DNA from: Guillardia theta CCMP2712
Lineage: Eukaryota > Cryptophyceae > Pyrenomonadales > Geminigeraceae
Assembly (NCBI RefSeq): GCF_000315625.1
Contig: NW_005434655.1
Coordinates: forward strand, 341,835 to 405,651
DNA length: 63,817 nt
Reading direction: 5' to 3'
In this document: positions 1 through 13,142 of the stretch, piece by piece
Layout: every line of letters begins with the position of its first letter
Position numbering within the stretch: the stretch's first letter is position 1
Translations under genes and position numbers: made by a program
Notes under the pieces: generated by a model
What the model was told of the DNA's origin: nothing
Seen by the model: only the letters and a program-made list of their open reading frames with translations
Database searches by the model: none

Positions 1-2287
<2,287 letters not shown>

Positions 2288-3081
2288 GTCCAACTCCTTG
2301 ACGATCAGCTCCTGCCATACGGAATCACTCACAACACATCAAGAGGGCCCCCCTTCTCTTTGCAGATACATCCCTCCTCGCTCCCAGCTCTATCTGTCGT
2401 TCCTTCGTCCCCCGCCCCTCTCCCTCTTCACCATAACATGCCAGATGATCTGAGTAGAGGGAAAGATGCTTCTACACATGTCGCTATAGCTTTTTCTGTG
2501 AATCTCTCTCATGTCTCTCTTGCTGCGCTGAAGATCCCCTCTCCTGACTCCCTGCGACCTCGATCTCATGCCGTTGGCACGCTTGTTTCATTCGCGTCTT
2601 GTATCCTGACATCATCAGCCTACCACATCCTCTTCGAAACGTAAGTTCCTTCCTCTCCTTCCATCTCTCTCCTCTCCTCTCCTCCTCCTCCCTCCTCTCC
2701 TCTACCACCCTCCCCTCTCCCTCCCGCATTGTCTAATAGGAGGCCGCGCCCTTAAGCCTAGAGCGCCCCTCGTCCCCTCTCATAAAACCCCTGGGTCCCC
2801 CTCATCACGGGGGAGGAACTCCAAATAAAAGGGTCTAGTACCGGTATTTTTGTATGATATTTTGGGGGTACCTTTTCAGGAGGGGTGGGTGAGTTTGCAG
2901 GAAATCGCAATGGCAGCAAGGCGGCGACCAGGTTTAAGGATGATTAATTCAGCCTGTGCAATGATGACAATCGTGAAACCACCATAGCCTATCAGGAAAT
3001 TGTAAAATCTATATCATGGTATCAATCATTTGAATTGCATCGTAGCAGTGTTTAATATTTTCCACAATACGTACTTTTTTT
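2288..3081. other. Gene-poor stretch with part of a dispersed repeat
   Basis: No credible exon seen on either strand. About 2735-2900 contains a G-run and C-run rich segment. The 15-mer gtaccggtatttttg at 2838-2852 recurs exactly at 44126-44140, and ggaggaact precedes it in both places. DNA becomes visibly GC-poorer from about 2900 into the next ORF. Confidence 0.5.
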
Positions 3082-4311
3082 CTACTTGCAGCCAGCAATG
3101 CTACGCAATCCCCGGAAACGTTGCATATTACCTGTTAATCCTTCATCCCATTGCCCTGATTTAGCATATACTCGCTTTCGATTGTTCTTCTGCGTACTAT
3201 TGTGTGGCTCCACATCATTATCAGATCCATCCCGTGCATTGAAAGCTTCACGGTCGTGCGGTTTGCTCAGGACAATTCGCTTCTTCGAATGCTCGTATAC
3301 AAAAGGCAGGTTTGGATCCACCTTTTTAGATAATTCTATGCATGCCTGATTGAATTTTCTCAGAAAATCCTTCTTGTTCAGATGGCCGATCAACGACCAC
3401 AGATTCTCTACACTATCCGTGCAGAGAGTTCGTGAATTGAAGTCATAGTCTCTATCACCCAGCGCATGATTCTTATCCCTCACATACTGTTGTACTTGCA
3501 GATGAGTATCAATTGCAACTATGAAGCCTTCAAATGTTACAGATGATAGTCCCTTGACATGTTTTTGGCTGACACTGGTCCAGTCGATGCCTTCCAATAG
3601 CCATCTTCGACCCTCTTGAACGAGACGTATCCTCTCTGAAACTTTCAGCCCTCTTTCATCGAATGCTTTGTGCAGGCCAGACATAGCCTCTGCCATTCTT
3701 GCTGTCGCTTCATGTCCTTCTGCCTTTAGTAGACTGATGGCCTTGTCACTGAACATCTTCAGCATGATATCCACCGATTGTGGATCGGCGGTCCCGTCGA
3801 CTTCCATCTGAGTCATCCAAGCAGGATTCTTCTTGGCGATATCACTGTAAGCTTTATGCCATATCTGGGCTTCCGTAGAAGACGATTGAGACTTCCCTGA
3901 TCCAATGGAATGCCTGACATTCTTCAACAAGTGATTGATGCACGGCGAGAAAAACAACAACTTGTTCGTAATTGGAGAGAGGACGGGATTGGATAACCAT
4001 TCGTCGAATTTAAAGCGGATCTTGTGTTCATCAAAGTCATTTAGTCCATCAGCTATTCTTCGCTCCATCTCCCAAGGAGTGAATGTTTCCCCCCCCTCTT
4101 CATTGTGCTTGGCCAATGAAAGAACTTCTTCATATCCGTACCGTCTGCAAAATATTTGAAACCTGCAAAACATCTCTTTCAGGGTCGCTCTGGGCCTCTT
4201 CCTCGTGTGGCATCGTAGCGTCTTCTCCTTCTGAACTTGCCATATGGCCTGGTTCTGTCGTAACTGCAAAACAAACTGTTTAATTTCTCTCATCTCAGCA
4301 ACACACACCAT
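3082..4311 (-). CDS. Orphan 409-aa ORF in GC-poor DNA, possibly transposon-derived
   Basis: Single uninterrupted frame with a true ATG at 4311. I do not recognise the family. The protein is rich in Lys/Arg and aromatic residues and ends in a basic tail. A segment around residues 310-330 reads CTDSVENLWSLIGHLNKKDF, loosely like the ENL/ENF block near the end of P-element/THAP9-type transposases; this resemblance is weak. Absence of introns and lower GC than its neighbours are unusual here and would suit a mobile or transferred origin. No convincing terminal inverted repeats or target duplication were found by eye. A host gene of unknown function is equally possible. Confidence 0.5.
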   Translation of the reverse strand: MVCVAEMREIKQFVLQLRQNQAIWQVQKEKTLRCHTRKRPRATLKEMFCRFQIFCRRYGYEEVLSLAKHNEEGGETFTPWEMERRIADGLNDFDEHKIRFKFDEWLSNPVLSPITNKLLFFSPCINHLLKNVRHSIGSGKSQSSSTEAQIWHKAYSDIAKKNPAWMTQMEVDGTADPQSVDIMLKMFSDKAISLLKAEGHEATARMAEAMSGLHKAFDERGLKVSERIRLVQEGRRWLLEGIDWTSVSQKHVKGLSSVTFEGFIVAIDTHLQVQQYVRDKNHALGDRDYDFNSRTLCTDSVENLWSLIGHLNKKDFLRKFNQACIELSKKVDPNLPFVYEHSKKRIVLSKPHDREAFNARDGSDNDVEPHNSTQKNNRKRVYAKSGQWDEGLTGNMQRFRGLRSIAGCK

Positions 4312-4688
4312 GCCACTTTCGAATGCTGGTCATTTCTCGTCGTCTGTGGCATGATGAGCATATTTTCTTCGCTGGAGGCCTCGGCCTGCCCATGGTGTGG
4401 GACAACATAGCTTTGCCCGCCAAAAATTTGATTTGAATTTTCTCGTGACACCCTGCCATGGCATGCAGCACCCCCTAAATCCCCCGCCATAGTGCCCCGA
4501 ACGCTCTGCATGGAGGCGCGATGAGGAAAGGAGGGGGGGTATTTAACTAAATATTTGTACCAGTTAATTCCCACACTAGGGGTTGGCCCGTCTGTCAGAT
4601 CGAATATAGCAGTTCCACCCACCCCCTCATCTCCTCCAATTTTTTCAGCGGATTTTCAGCCTGGTCGCTGTACGAAGTAGAGAAGGCG
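4312..4688. other. Intergenic, G-run/repeat-like
   Basis: Between the orphan ORF and the AspRS gene. No ORF with support. About 4460-4640 has short C-runs and G-runs (cccccctaaatccccc, gaggggggg) like those in the larger repeat blocks at 42.8-44.2 kb and 49.0-49.5 kb. Confidence 0.4.
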
Positions 4689-7413
4689 ATGGCGGGGGCG
4701 ATGGCGGGGGCGATGGCGGGGGCGATAGAGAGAGTATTCCTAGTCGCCATGATCTCCCCTCTCATGCTCTCCTCCTCGCCCTCCGCTATCTCTCTGGCAG
4801 GACCTCTGGCTCCTCGTATGCCATCGCCTCTTCATCATCTCAGATCGGAGAGGATGTGCCTGCGAGGAGGGAGCGACAGGCAAGCGGAGACAGCCTCCCT
4901 GAACGCGACAGAGGTAGCGAGGCAGAGAGAACTGCGAAAGAAGGCGAAGCAGGAGGAGAAGGCTCAGAAGAAGCTCATGAAGCAGATGGACAAGAACGAG
5001 TCCGAGGCCCATCGATTTCCCACAGACATCCCAATGTTCTGCGACAATCAACCTTGTCCGGAGCTCTTCGGAGAGATGGAGATGGTGAAGTCACAGAGCG
5101 CATGTACAAGGAGGTATCTCTCTTCTTCCGAGCTCGACGGGCTGCCGGAAGGGGAGAGCTTCTGGATCAGAGCGAGAGTCCAACAATCGCGAGTGAAGGG
5201 AAACACAGTCTTCCTGGTGCTGCGGCTGCAGGGCGTCACGGTGCAAGCGGCTCTGTTCAAGAGCGACAGCGTGACCAAGGACATGATCCGCTTCTGTGGC
5301 TCCATCCCTCGAGAGTCGGTCGTAGACGTCCAGGGAGGGAAAGTGGCGGCGACTGTCACTTCGTGCAAGGTCACCACGTACGAGGTTCACGTTCAACGGA
5401 TCTACTGCGTGAGTCGAGCGGCTCCTGCTCTTCCTCTCCTCCTCGAGGATGCTGCACGACCGTCAGAGGCGAGGGACAACGTGAGCGTCGAGCAGCGGGC
5501 AGACGCTGACTCAGAGCAGCGGGAGGTGGTTGTGAACCTGGAGACTCGGCTGAACGAGCGGGTGCTGGACTTGAGAAGCCCTTCACACAACAGTATCATG
5601 AGGATTCAGTCGCACGTGGGTCAGGCCTTCAGGAACTTCTTGGCCGCAAGAGGCTTCGTCGAGATCCACACGCCGAAGCTGCAAGGAGGAAGCAGCTGCG
5701 AGGGAGGGGCCGCAGTGTTCCCGCTGGACTACTTTGGCAGGTGAACTCTGTCTCTCCTCCTCATCCCGCCACGTCGACTGAGCGCGAGTGAGCAGCAAGG
5801 CCTGGCTCGCGCAGTCGCCGCAGCTCCACAAGCAGATGGCTGTCATGAGCGGCTTCGAGAGGGTGATGGAGGTTGGGCCCGTCTTCCGCGCCGAGTCCTC
5901 GCACACCTCAAGGTAACGACTGTCCCTCCTCCCTGCCCTTCTGACGACCTCAGGCACCTGTGCGAGTTTGTCGGCCTTGACTTTGAGATGGAAATCTCCG
6001 AGAGCTATGCTGAGGTGGGAGCTCGCGGACACGTCCAGCAGAGCTGATGGTGCTTGACAGGCGATGGACATCGTTGAAGGTTTTGTGGTGACATTGCTGG
6101 AGGAGCTCTACCATTCGCAGGTCGGTGACATACCTTCTCATGCTCCCCTCCTGCACAAACTGGATCTCAATTCCTCCTCCTTCCTTCCCTGCTTCACCCT
6201 CCCCCAGCCACTTCCCTTGCTATCAACCTGCCTTGTTGTCGCCAGTCGTCCTCCCTCCCGTTGAGCAAGCTGAGATCCTTCCTGTAGCCTCTCAGCTCCC
6301 ACGTCGATGAGGTCGCGAAGCAGTATCCCTGCAAGAGGCTTCGCTGCAGGCACGTGAACTTCTCCTCCTCCTCCCCTCTCGCTCATCCTGCGCCAGGCGA
6401 GCGGGAGACAACCTGAGGCTCTCCTACAAGGAGGCCGTGGACTTGCTCAACGATCGAGGGTGCACTAACGAGGATGGATCCAAGGTGAGACTTGTCGGGA
6501 GCCTGCAGCAGGCAGAACCTGTCCTCTGCTGTGACTCGGTCGGAGACTCTTGTGACCTCCGGGGTCAACAGATCCGGCACGATCAGGACCTGAGCACTCA
6601 GCTGGAGCGCCTGCTGGGGGAGATCGTCGCGGAGAAGCATGAGACGGACTTCTTCTTCATCACTGACTTCCCTTCCGGTCCTCCCCCGCGGCTCTCCTCC
6701 TGCTCCTGCTCTTGCTGCTAGTCCTTCTCCTCTCCTCCTCCCTTCTCTTCCTCCTCCTTCCCTGCTCCCTAAATTGCTGCCCTTTGTTCTCACTTTTCCT
6801 CCATCACTGTCCTGCATTTGAGACTTGAGACGGCAGGCGTAAGGCCCTTCTACTCGATGCCCTCCTCCTCCGACCCCTCCTCCTCCAACTCCTTCGACGC
6901 TTATCTCCGAGGACAAGTCAGCGCACTGCAGGCTCTTCCCTCTCCTCACGCTCCTCCAGGAAATCTGCAGCGGAGCGCAAAGAATCCATGACAGCTCCCT
7001 CCTTGTCGAGTCGCTCAAATCCCGGGGGATCGACCCATCGAGCATGCAGGTCAAAGGAGAGAGGGAGGAAGAGAGAGGGGGGTGGGGTATCACAGGAGAG
7101 GGAAATTAGGAGGAAACTAGGGAGGGGGGGTGGGGGGTACAGTGAACCTCCCCTGCCCTGCCCTGCCCTTGGGCTCTTCCCTCTTTGTCGCTCTTCTCTC
7201 CTCGTTGACGCTACCTCACGCAGCCCTACATCAATTCCTTCAAGTACGGCGGCTCCCCGCATGCTGGCGCCGGGCTCGGGTTGGAGCGACTGACCATGAC
7301 GATCCTGGGGCTCGACAACATCCGACTTGCGTCCATGTGAGGATGAGCTGATGTCGGCGTTTGTGACGAGCTGCCGCAGGTTTCCCCGCGACCCCAAGCG
7401 ACTTTCTCCCTGA
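4689..7413 (+). CDS. DARS: Aspartyl-tRNA synthetase, eukaryotic type
   Basis: Class II synthetase that charges tRNA-Asp. Predicted exons: 4689-5740, 5796-5912, 5954-6014, 6061-6120, 6288-6349, 6397-6484, 6572-6677, 6837-6916, 6960-7049, 7224-7336, 7380-7413, giving 620 aa with every phase consistent. Order: short N-terminal extension starting with MAGA repeats, Lys-rich helix near residues 70-100, OB-fold anticodon domain (about 150-270), then the catalytic core with class II motifs: [10 protein letters not shown] and [12 protein letters not shown], motif 2 in [12 protein letters not shown], and motif 3 with [11 protein letters not shown] near the C-terminus, ending [10 protein letters not shown]. 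The intron at 6350 seems to begin GC rather than GT. The N-terminus could be a targeting leader, but the core matches cytosolic eukaryotic AspRS. Three in-frame ATGs within 40 nt leave the exact start open. Confidence 0.95.
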
Positions 7414-7637
7414 GCTTCTCCTCCTATCGTCTCATCTTCCTTAGTACGCTGACTGCACCATGTTCCTCCTCCTCCTCCTACCCTCTCTTTCCCCCTCGCT
7501 ATCAGCCCATGGCCTCGTCTTGAGTCATCAGTCCGGCTGATCTCACTAGAATCTCGGTGCTTTAATGATACAAACGAACACATCAGAAGGACAGTAGCTA
7601 AGCGGCTTGCTTGCGCGTTAACTTGACGATGCCGCCA

Positions 7638-9349
7638 TCACCGTGAGGAGACGGGGAGGAAGTCGCCATGGTTGCTGAGGAGGAAGAGGAGCGAGCCGAT
7701 CTGAGCTCCAGCTCCTGCCTTGAGCATGGAGACCACGAGCGGCGTCCTGAGCTCTGAGTAAGGATTCGCCTCCTCTGAGCTGTAGAGGAACGCGGCGCAG
7801 AAGAGGAGGAACGTGCAGCACTTGATCGCCTCCACCCTGACGCCTTTCATCCCCTCGGCATCCAGCAGCAGCCCCTGGCAGTAGAGCGAGGACAGCACGC
7901 AACCCCCGAGGAGGAGCCTGACGGGGTAGGGAGTGGAGGAGAAGAGCAGGACCACAAAGCCTGCTAGCACTGCGATGAGGAAGTGAACCAAGACGTAGGC
8001 CTTGCCGGCTGCCGGCAAGTCCGACCGCTTCCTGATCCTCTGAGCGCTGGAGGAGGGAGGCAGGAGCGCGCGAGTTGCGGTCACTGTGCTGAAGCCTGGG
8101 CCCACCAGTGCCGCGCGAAAGACGCCAGTGAAGCCTCGGAAGTGACGGATGGAGTCGAAGATGGGCTGCCAGAACTGGAGCTGCAGCACCACGTCCGTCC
8201 ACGACCTGACCTTGGCGGCTGTACCGAAGAGCATGACCTCCTCCTGGGGGAGGCGCTCTGAGGAAGGAGAAGCGTCGAGATGCTTGAGCCCTTCGGTCTC
8301 GTCCAGGAAGGTGCCGAACAAGCGATCCCACACGATGAGGAAGCCGCCGAAGTTCTTGTGGACCCTCCGATCATGATGCACGCGGTGATGCGAAGGCGTC
8401 ATGAAGAACCACTCCAACACCCCCAGCCTCCTGATCAGGCACGTGTGCACCCAGAACTGATAGGCCACGTTGGCCTGATCCAGCCCCGAGTAGAGGGCGG
8501 GATGGAGGAACAAGGCCATGGGGAAGTAGAAGACGCTGCCTATGAGGGTGGCCCACCAAGACTGCCGGAGGGCCGTGGACAGGTTGTAGTACTCCGAGGA
8601 ATGATGGACCGAGTGGCCGGCCCAGATGATCTGGACCTGATGCGCCAGTCGATGAAACCAGTAGTAGCAGAAGTCAGTGAAGACAAACCCAAACACCCAG
8701 ACCCAAGGCTGTTCCACTGGGAACTGCAATGCACGTCACTCCTGCCAGGCCTCGAGCAAGAACTCACCATCCGAGCGAGGCCTGAAGGAAGACCGTAGTT
8801 GTAGTAAATGTAAGAGTAGGGCACAAGGCTCAACTTCAGCGGCGCCTTGATCTGAGACGAAACAAGTTAACATGTGCACGAGCCTGTCAGACTCTATCGC
8901 ATCGCACCAAGGCTACAGACATCTGTTGGGTGGTCCCTGCCGTCAATGACGACCAGGTGTCGGACATGTCGTATCGTCCTCCAACGCATTGCAAACCAGC
9001 AGCTACGGAGATCACCATCTCGGCGAGAATCATCGCAAGGAAGAGCCTTGAAATACAGAGGTGACAAACATGTTGCCGGAAGCAATGGAGTACGTGCTTA
9101 CGGAATGCATGCTAGAATGTAGTCGGGCGATCCCGATGCCTTCACCACCTCGATGGCTCCTTCGAGCCCGCCATAAGCTGAAGCTACCGACTCGCTGGTA
9201 CAAACTGGGCTGCCTTTTCCGTTTCCGCAAATTCTGCTGGTGAAGTACATCGGAGTGATGTAGAACGCAAGGCTGAAAGATGTAACGACGATCGCGATGA
9301 TCGACACGGAAGCCCATGGCGGCGGATCTACCTGCAGCAGAATGAGCAT
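7638..9349 (-). CDS. Alkylglycerol monooxygenase-like fatty acid hydroxylase (AGMO family)
   Basis: Predicted exons 9349-9102, 9046-8917, 8851-8768, 8723-7638; 515 aa, all phases agree. Membrane di-iron hydroxylase of the fatty acid hydroxylase/sterol desaturase superfamily. The His boxes are visible: HRLAH, HSVHH and TPSHHRVHH, with AGMO-like context YYNLSTALRQS, YQFWVHT and NFGGFLIVWDRLFGTF. Several hydrophobic segments lie before and after the boxes, as expected for an ER membrane enzyme. In animals the family cleaves ether lipids using tetrahydrobiopterin; the substrate here is inferred only. The start ATG at 9349 is a short distance before the first hydrophobic helix. It is convergent with AspRS; the two stop codons are about 225 bp apart. 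Confidence 0.85.
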
Positions 9350-10307
9350 GCAACATCATCCGGTCAAACAAGAGTTTACAGCTCGGAATTCCGCGCCTTT
9401 GCTAGAGCCCTTCTTCTCTGGTGCTCTCTGAGTGATGGTAACAGACCCGACGGTGCTTGACATCCTGTTCAGATCATCATCAGCTCTCCATGTAGTTCCC
9501 CTCAATCTCATCTCGTTTGCTCTTCGTGTGCTTGCAGCTGCATCAAGCAGCCCGCCTGGCTCGCCTTGCGTTCCCTCGCCTGATGCATCTACTTGTTCTA
9601 TTTCGACTTCTTCCCCTCTCCTTCTCCTCTCCCTTCCCCTATACTCTCCTCCCCTCCCTCCATTCCCCTCCCCGTCATGTTTGTTGCATTTATCCATTTT
9701 TGCCTTCAAAATTCTTTTAAAAGGGGGTAGTCCTCACCCCTATATCTCCCACTTTACTAGACTAGATAGGGTAGGGTAGTGTATATCGGAATTGGGGGCC
9801 AAGCGCATGGAGGGGTCCTTTTGATTCAAGGACTGTCACAGCCAGTCATAAGAGGGGTACTTTCCAGTGGATCTCGGGGGTAGACATAAAACAGGCAAAT
9901 GGGGTGGGGTAGTGAAGCTAAAAGGGCTTTTTAACTCTTGGCGGCAGAAGAGACACTCTCTTAGTTTTACTCAAAGTTAAGTTAAAAATCAGTACGAGGA
10001 CAATAGTGGGGACATCAACACCGGCGGCGGCCTTACCGGGTCTTGTGCTGACTGTAACGGGATGGGTAACGGGATGATGGCGGAGGAGATGAGAAGCGGG
10101 AGTGGGAGAGGAGATGCGGTCATGATACGATACGATCATGGCATCGGCCGGCATATGCGGTCACAGGGAGTGAGGAAGAGAAATGAAACTCGGAGGCTGC
10201 CGTGGAGCATACATACATACATGAACGCATCACTTGTTGTCTGCTGCATGCTTCCTCCAACTTCGCCTCTTGCGCGTCACTCAGTCTGCTTGTAGGTTGG
10301 AGGAGAG
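9350..10307. other. Intergenic region with G-run block
   Basis: No supported exon. About 9715-9940 carries GGGGTAG-type runs (for example gggggtagtcct, also seen near 44160) and lies between pyrimidine-rich DNA (9600-9700) and a short ordinary spacer before the next gene. Confidence 0.45.
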
Positions 10308-10880
10308 ATGTTCACCCCTCCCATCGGTAGCAGCAAACATGACGGCGATGACATAGCACGCCTGCGCGACGAATTGATGACACGGTAGAGGACAATGCGT
10401 GAAGCATTTCTTGGAATATGATTCATGTGCAGCCGCAACATGCTAGAGCAACAGCAAAAGAAGGATACCAGAACGCCGCATCTTGGATTGCTGGCACAAG
10501 AAGAGATGTACGAGATTAGGTGTGAAGTGAGCTTTGAATAGCTATCAGACGTCTGACACGTTGGAAGACAAACAGGCGGGGGCAAGCATGGTGAGTTGAC
10601 ATCTGTTCAGGAGCATGAATACACAAGGCTGCAGGTATTGAACCCGGATCTCAACAAAGGGATGGCTGACAACAGACAGGATGTCATGTCGAGGTTCAAA
10701 GTGATCTACAACGAAGAGAGCAGCCGGCTCAAGGACGCTCTGAGAAGGTTCTTGGAGAGCAACAGCACCCTGGAGAAGGTGGAGCAAGCCCGTCGCTCCT
10801 CCGTATCGCTCATGTTGTTGCAGGCCCTCAAGGAATGTGTGGAATGCGAAGAAGCCCTGCTGGCATCGGAGTCTTTGTGA
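10308..10880 (+). CDS. Orphan 146-aa charged protein
   Basis: Predicted exons 10308-10384, 10433-10526, 10611-10880. Phases agree and both introns have canonical GT/AG ends. The product is hydrophilic and probably helical, with a Glu/Lys/Arg-rich middle and C-terminal leucine-rich stretch containing MLLQALKECVECEEALL. No signal peptide or membrane segment. I do not recognise a family. Its stop is only 28 bp from the stop of the convergent gene at 10909. Confidence 0.6.
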
Positions 10881-10908
10881 ACGGAATAGCGAGAAGAGGG
10901 TGGTTTGT

Positions 10909-12845
10909 TTATTTCTGTAAATGATACACGCAATCATGTACTGCCTTGCTCCTGTAATCCTCCCACATCATGTTCCGTCTGAGGTCTTCTCGAATGTCGT
11001 CGTCATCGAACAAGTATTCCATGTCGTCACATAGCTGGTCGCTCGATCAGGTTTTGCTCAGGTGTCTCAGTGATATACCTCTTTCAATCGCTCTGACAAC
11101 CCTCCCTCCACAAGCTTGAGAAACGACGATCTTGAAAGCACCAGCAACTCGCTTTCATACTGCCACACGTGTAAATCGAACAAGAGGAGGATAAGAGGAG
11201 CAGATTTGATGGTATGTAGATCGAGTGTTACCGATGCGACGACAGTAGCTGACCTTCGCTTCTTGTGGATCATCGACCATTCCCCGAAGAAGTCTCCCTG
11301 GGGACGAGCTCAACAGAGAGAGGAGCGTGTGTCGGTACAGTACCCTCAGCAGCTGCCGAAGTTCGACATGCCTTGTCGCTCTCCTGTACTTCTATCCCAA
11401 TTGTGAGCGACTGCATGCTGAGATGTCGACAACCTCAAGGGACGTCGGACTCGCAGGCATCCTTAGCTCCGTCCTCGCCCCTCCTTCCCTCCTGCTCAAA
11501 CCCGCGGGCGCTTGACTGCTGCTCCTGTCCGGTCTCTCCGTCACGTAAGGCAACCCTTTCCTTGCCCTCACCGCTTGATCCCCATAGACCCGTCGCTTCT
11601 CCTCGCGTGCTCGTTTTCCTCCATCCCCTTCGCTCTTGCCTGGAGGACACACCCTTGATTGTCATGCACATGGACGCGGGTCTCACGTTGCTCGGGCTGG
11701 ACATGCTGCTGCGCGGAGGATCCTCCTTGCTTATCCTCTTGATCACTCGGCACTGAGAGCAGCGACGTCATGTTGTCAGCACCCGCTGGAGGAGACTTAC
11801 CATCCCTCGGAGGATGAGGAAGAACTCGGACGGAGAGTCTCCTTCTCTCACAACAACCTCACCAGCCTTGCAGTGTCGGACCTGCTAAGAAGTAAGGAGG
11901 AAGCAGAGGCAAGCAGCTGGTTCCTTGGTCGCATCGACAAGTCTCTGAAGCTGTTCCTCTTCGACCTTCTCAAACAACTTGGTGGATCTGAGGAAGGAGG
12001 AGTATTCCTTGACCTGCACGGGTGCAGTCAGAAGAAGCGGAAGCTTCCAAGAGCTTCACACCAGGTCCGAGCAGCAGGAGCGATAGAGTTCCCTCGATAT
12101 CCTTACCACCCCTGACCCACCAGCCTCAACGCGAGCACAAGGGAGGAGTCAAGGAACCGCTCTGATCGTGAAAGACTTGAACCTCTGAAGGTGATGCCTG
12201 ACCATCGTCTGACTGCAGGCTCCCGTACGCGTCGCCCGGGAGGAGGAGATGTTGCTCGGCCTCTTGTTCGCCTCCTTTTCCTCTGCATTCCACTCGCACT
12301 GAGCCATAGACAATGATGTCGAGGAAATCACAAGCCTCGTCCTGCAGGTCTATCAAGACATGTTTGATTCCTGTAGGACTTACCTTGTTAAGAAGAAATT
12401 CATCTTTCCTCAGGTTGTGATAGAATGTACATTTCTGCAACAGCTGAGAGCATGTCACAATAAGCTTCAGATTGGCTTTTGCTCTACTTTGAACCAGAGA
12501 GCTTGGTTTTGATCTTTGTCTTGCAATGAAGAATAGAACTGAAAGCCTTCGACTTGCTGCACAAGTGCCTGCAGCTAAAACGACATTCAGAAGCAAGCAG
12601 CTCATGCTCACTAGCACTTTTCTCTTGTCTCGCAGATGCCATTCCGGCGTGAGCGATTGACAGAAGGCCTTGTTGATGTCGTCTGCTAGTGAATCCTGCT
12701 CGCGTTTTTCCAAGAGAGCGTCGATCTCATGGTAGAGGGAACGGATGGAGCAAGTGTCTTGACTCTCCTTGTCTTGCTCCTCATCTGCTGCATTGTGAAC
12801 ACACTCCCTTGAGCCCGAGCCCTCACTCTGTGATCTCCGTCGCAT
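10909..12845 (-). CDS. Protein with two cyclic-nucleotide-binding domains (exons partly resolved)
   Basis: Starts at ATG 12845 and stops at 10909. An N-terminal region rich in Ser/Glu/Asp leads to the first domain: after joining at 12415/12350 the frame reads DEACDFLDIIVYGSVRVE, then LLLPGDAYGSL. The second domain is clear from KAGEVVVREGDSPSEFFLIL (exon 11881-11801), RHVELRQLLR (11383-11344), GDFFGEWSMIHKKRRSATVV (11297-11232) and LLVLSRSSFLKLV (11159-11079). The last exon is 11034-10909. These are the beta-roll and phosphate-binding-cassette motifs of the cNMP family, as in PKA regulatory subunits. I see no kinase or channel segment in the gene. Joins between 11384 and 11800 and around 12100 are unresolved, so ligand-binding residues cannot be judged fully. 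Confidence 0.75.
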
Positions 12846-12865
12846 GCCACCGCGCGAGCTCACGG

Positions 12866-13110
12866 GGAGGAAGGGGATGAAGGGGAGGATGGGGAGGAAA
12901 GGGAGGAGAAGAAAGGGGAGGGGGGGGAGGGGAGGAAGGGAAGGGGAGGAAGGGGAGGGTGAGACGGGGAGGGCCAGTCGGGCAGTGCGAGCAGGGGGGT
13001 AAAAAGGGGAGGCGGGGGCGGCAGTTGGCAGTAAATTGAGGGACCGGAGCCTGGAGGGAGGGCATGGCGTTGCTACCGGCAGGAGGAGCGGGAGGGAGGG
13101 GAGGGGAGGA
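12866..13110. repeat. G-rich low-complexity tract between two genes
   Basis: The plus strand is almost all G and A in ggggagg units between the divergently transcribed cNMP-domain gene and the MORN gene. It may lie in a shared promoter region, but no defined element is visible. Confidence 0.6.
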
Positions 13111-13142
13111 GCGAATGTGAGCCAAGGAGAGAGCTAGAGGTT

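Noticed and set aside
6383-7583. Minus-strand ORFs of 236 and 221 aa overlapping AspRS exons
   Set aside because: They overlap eleven in-phase AspRS exons on the other strand and read through its introns.
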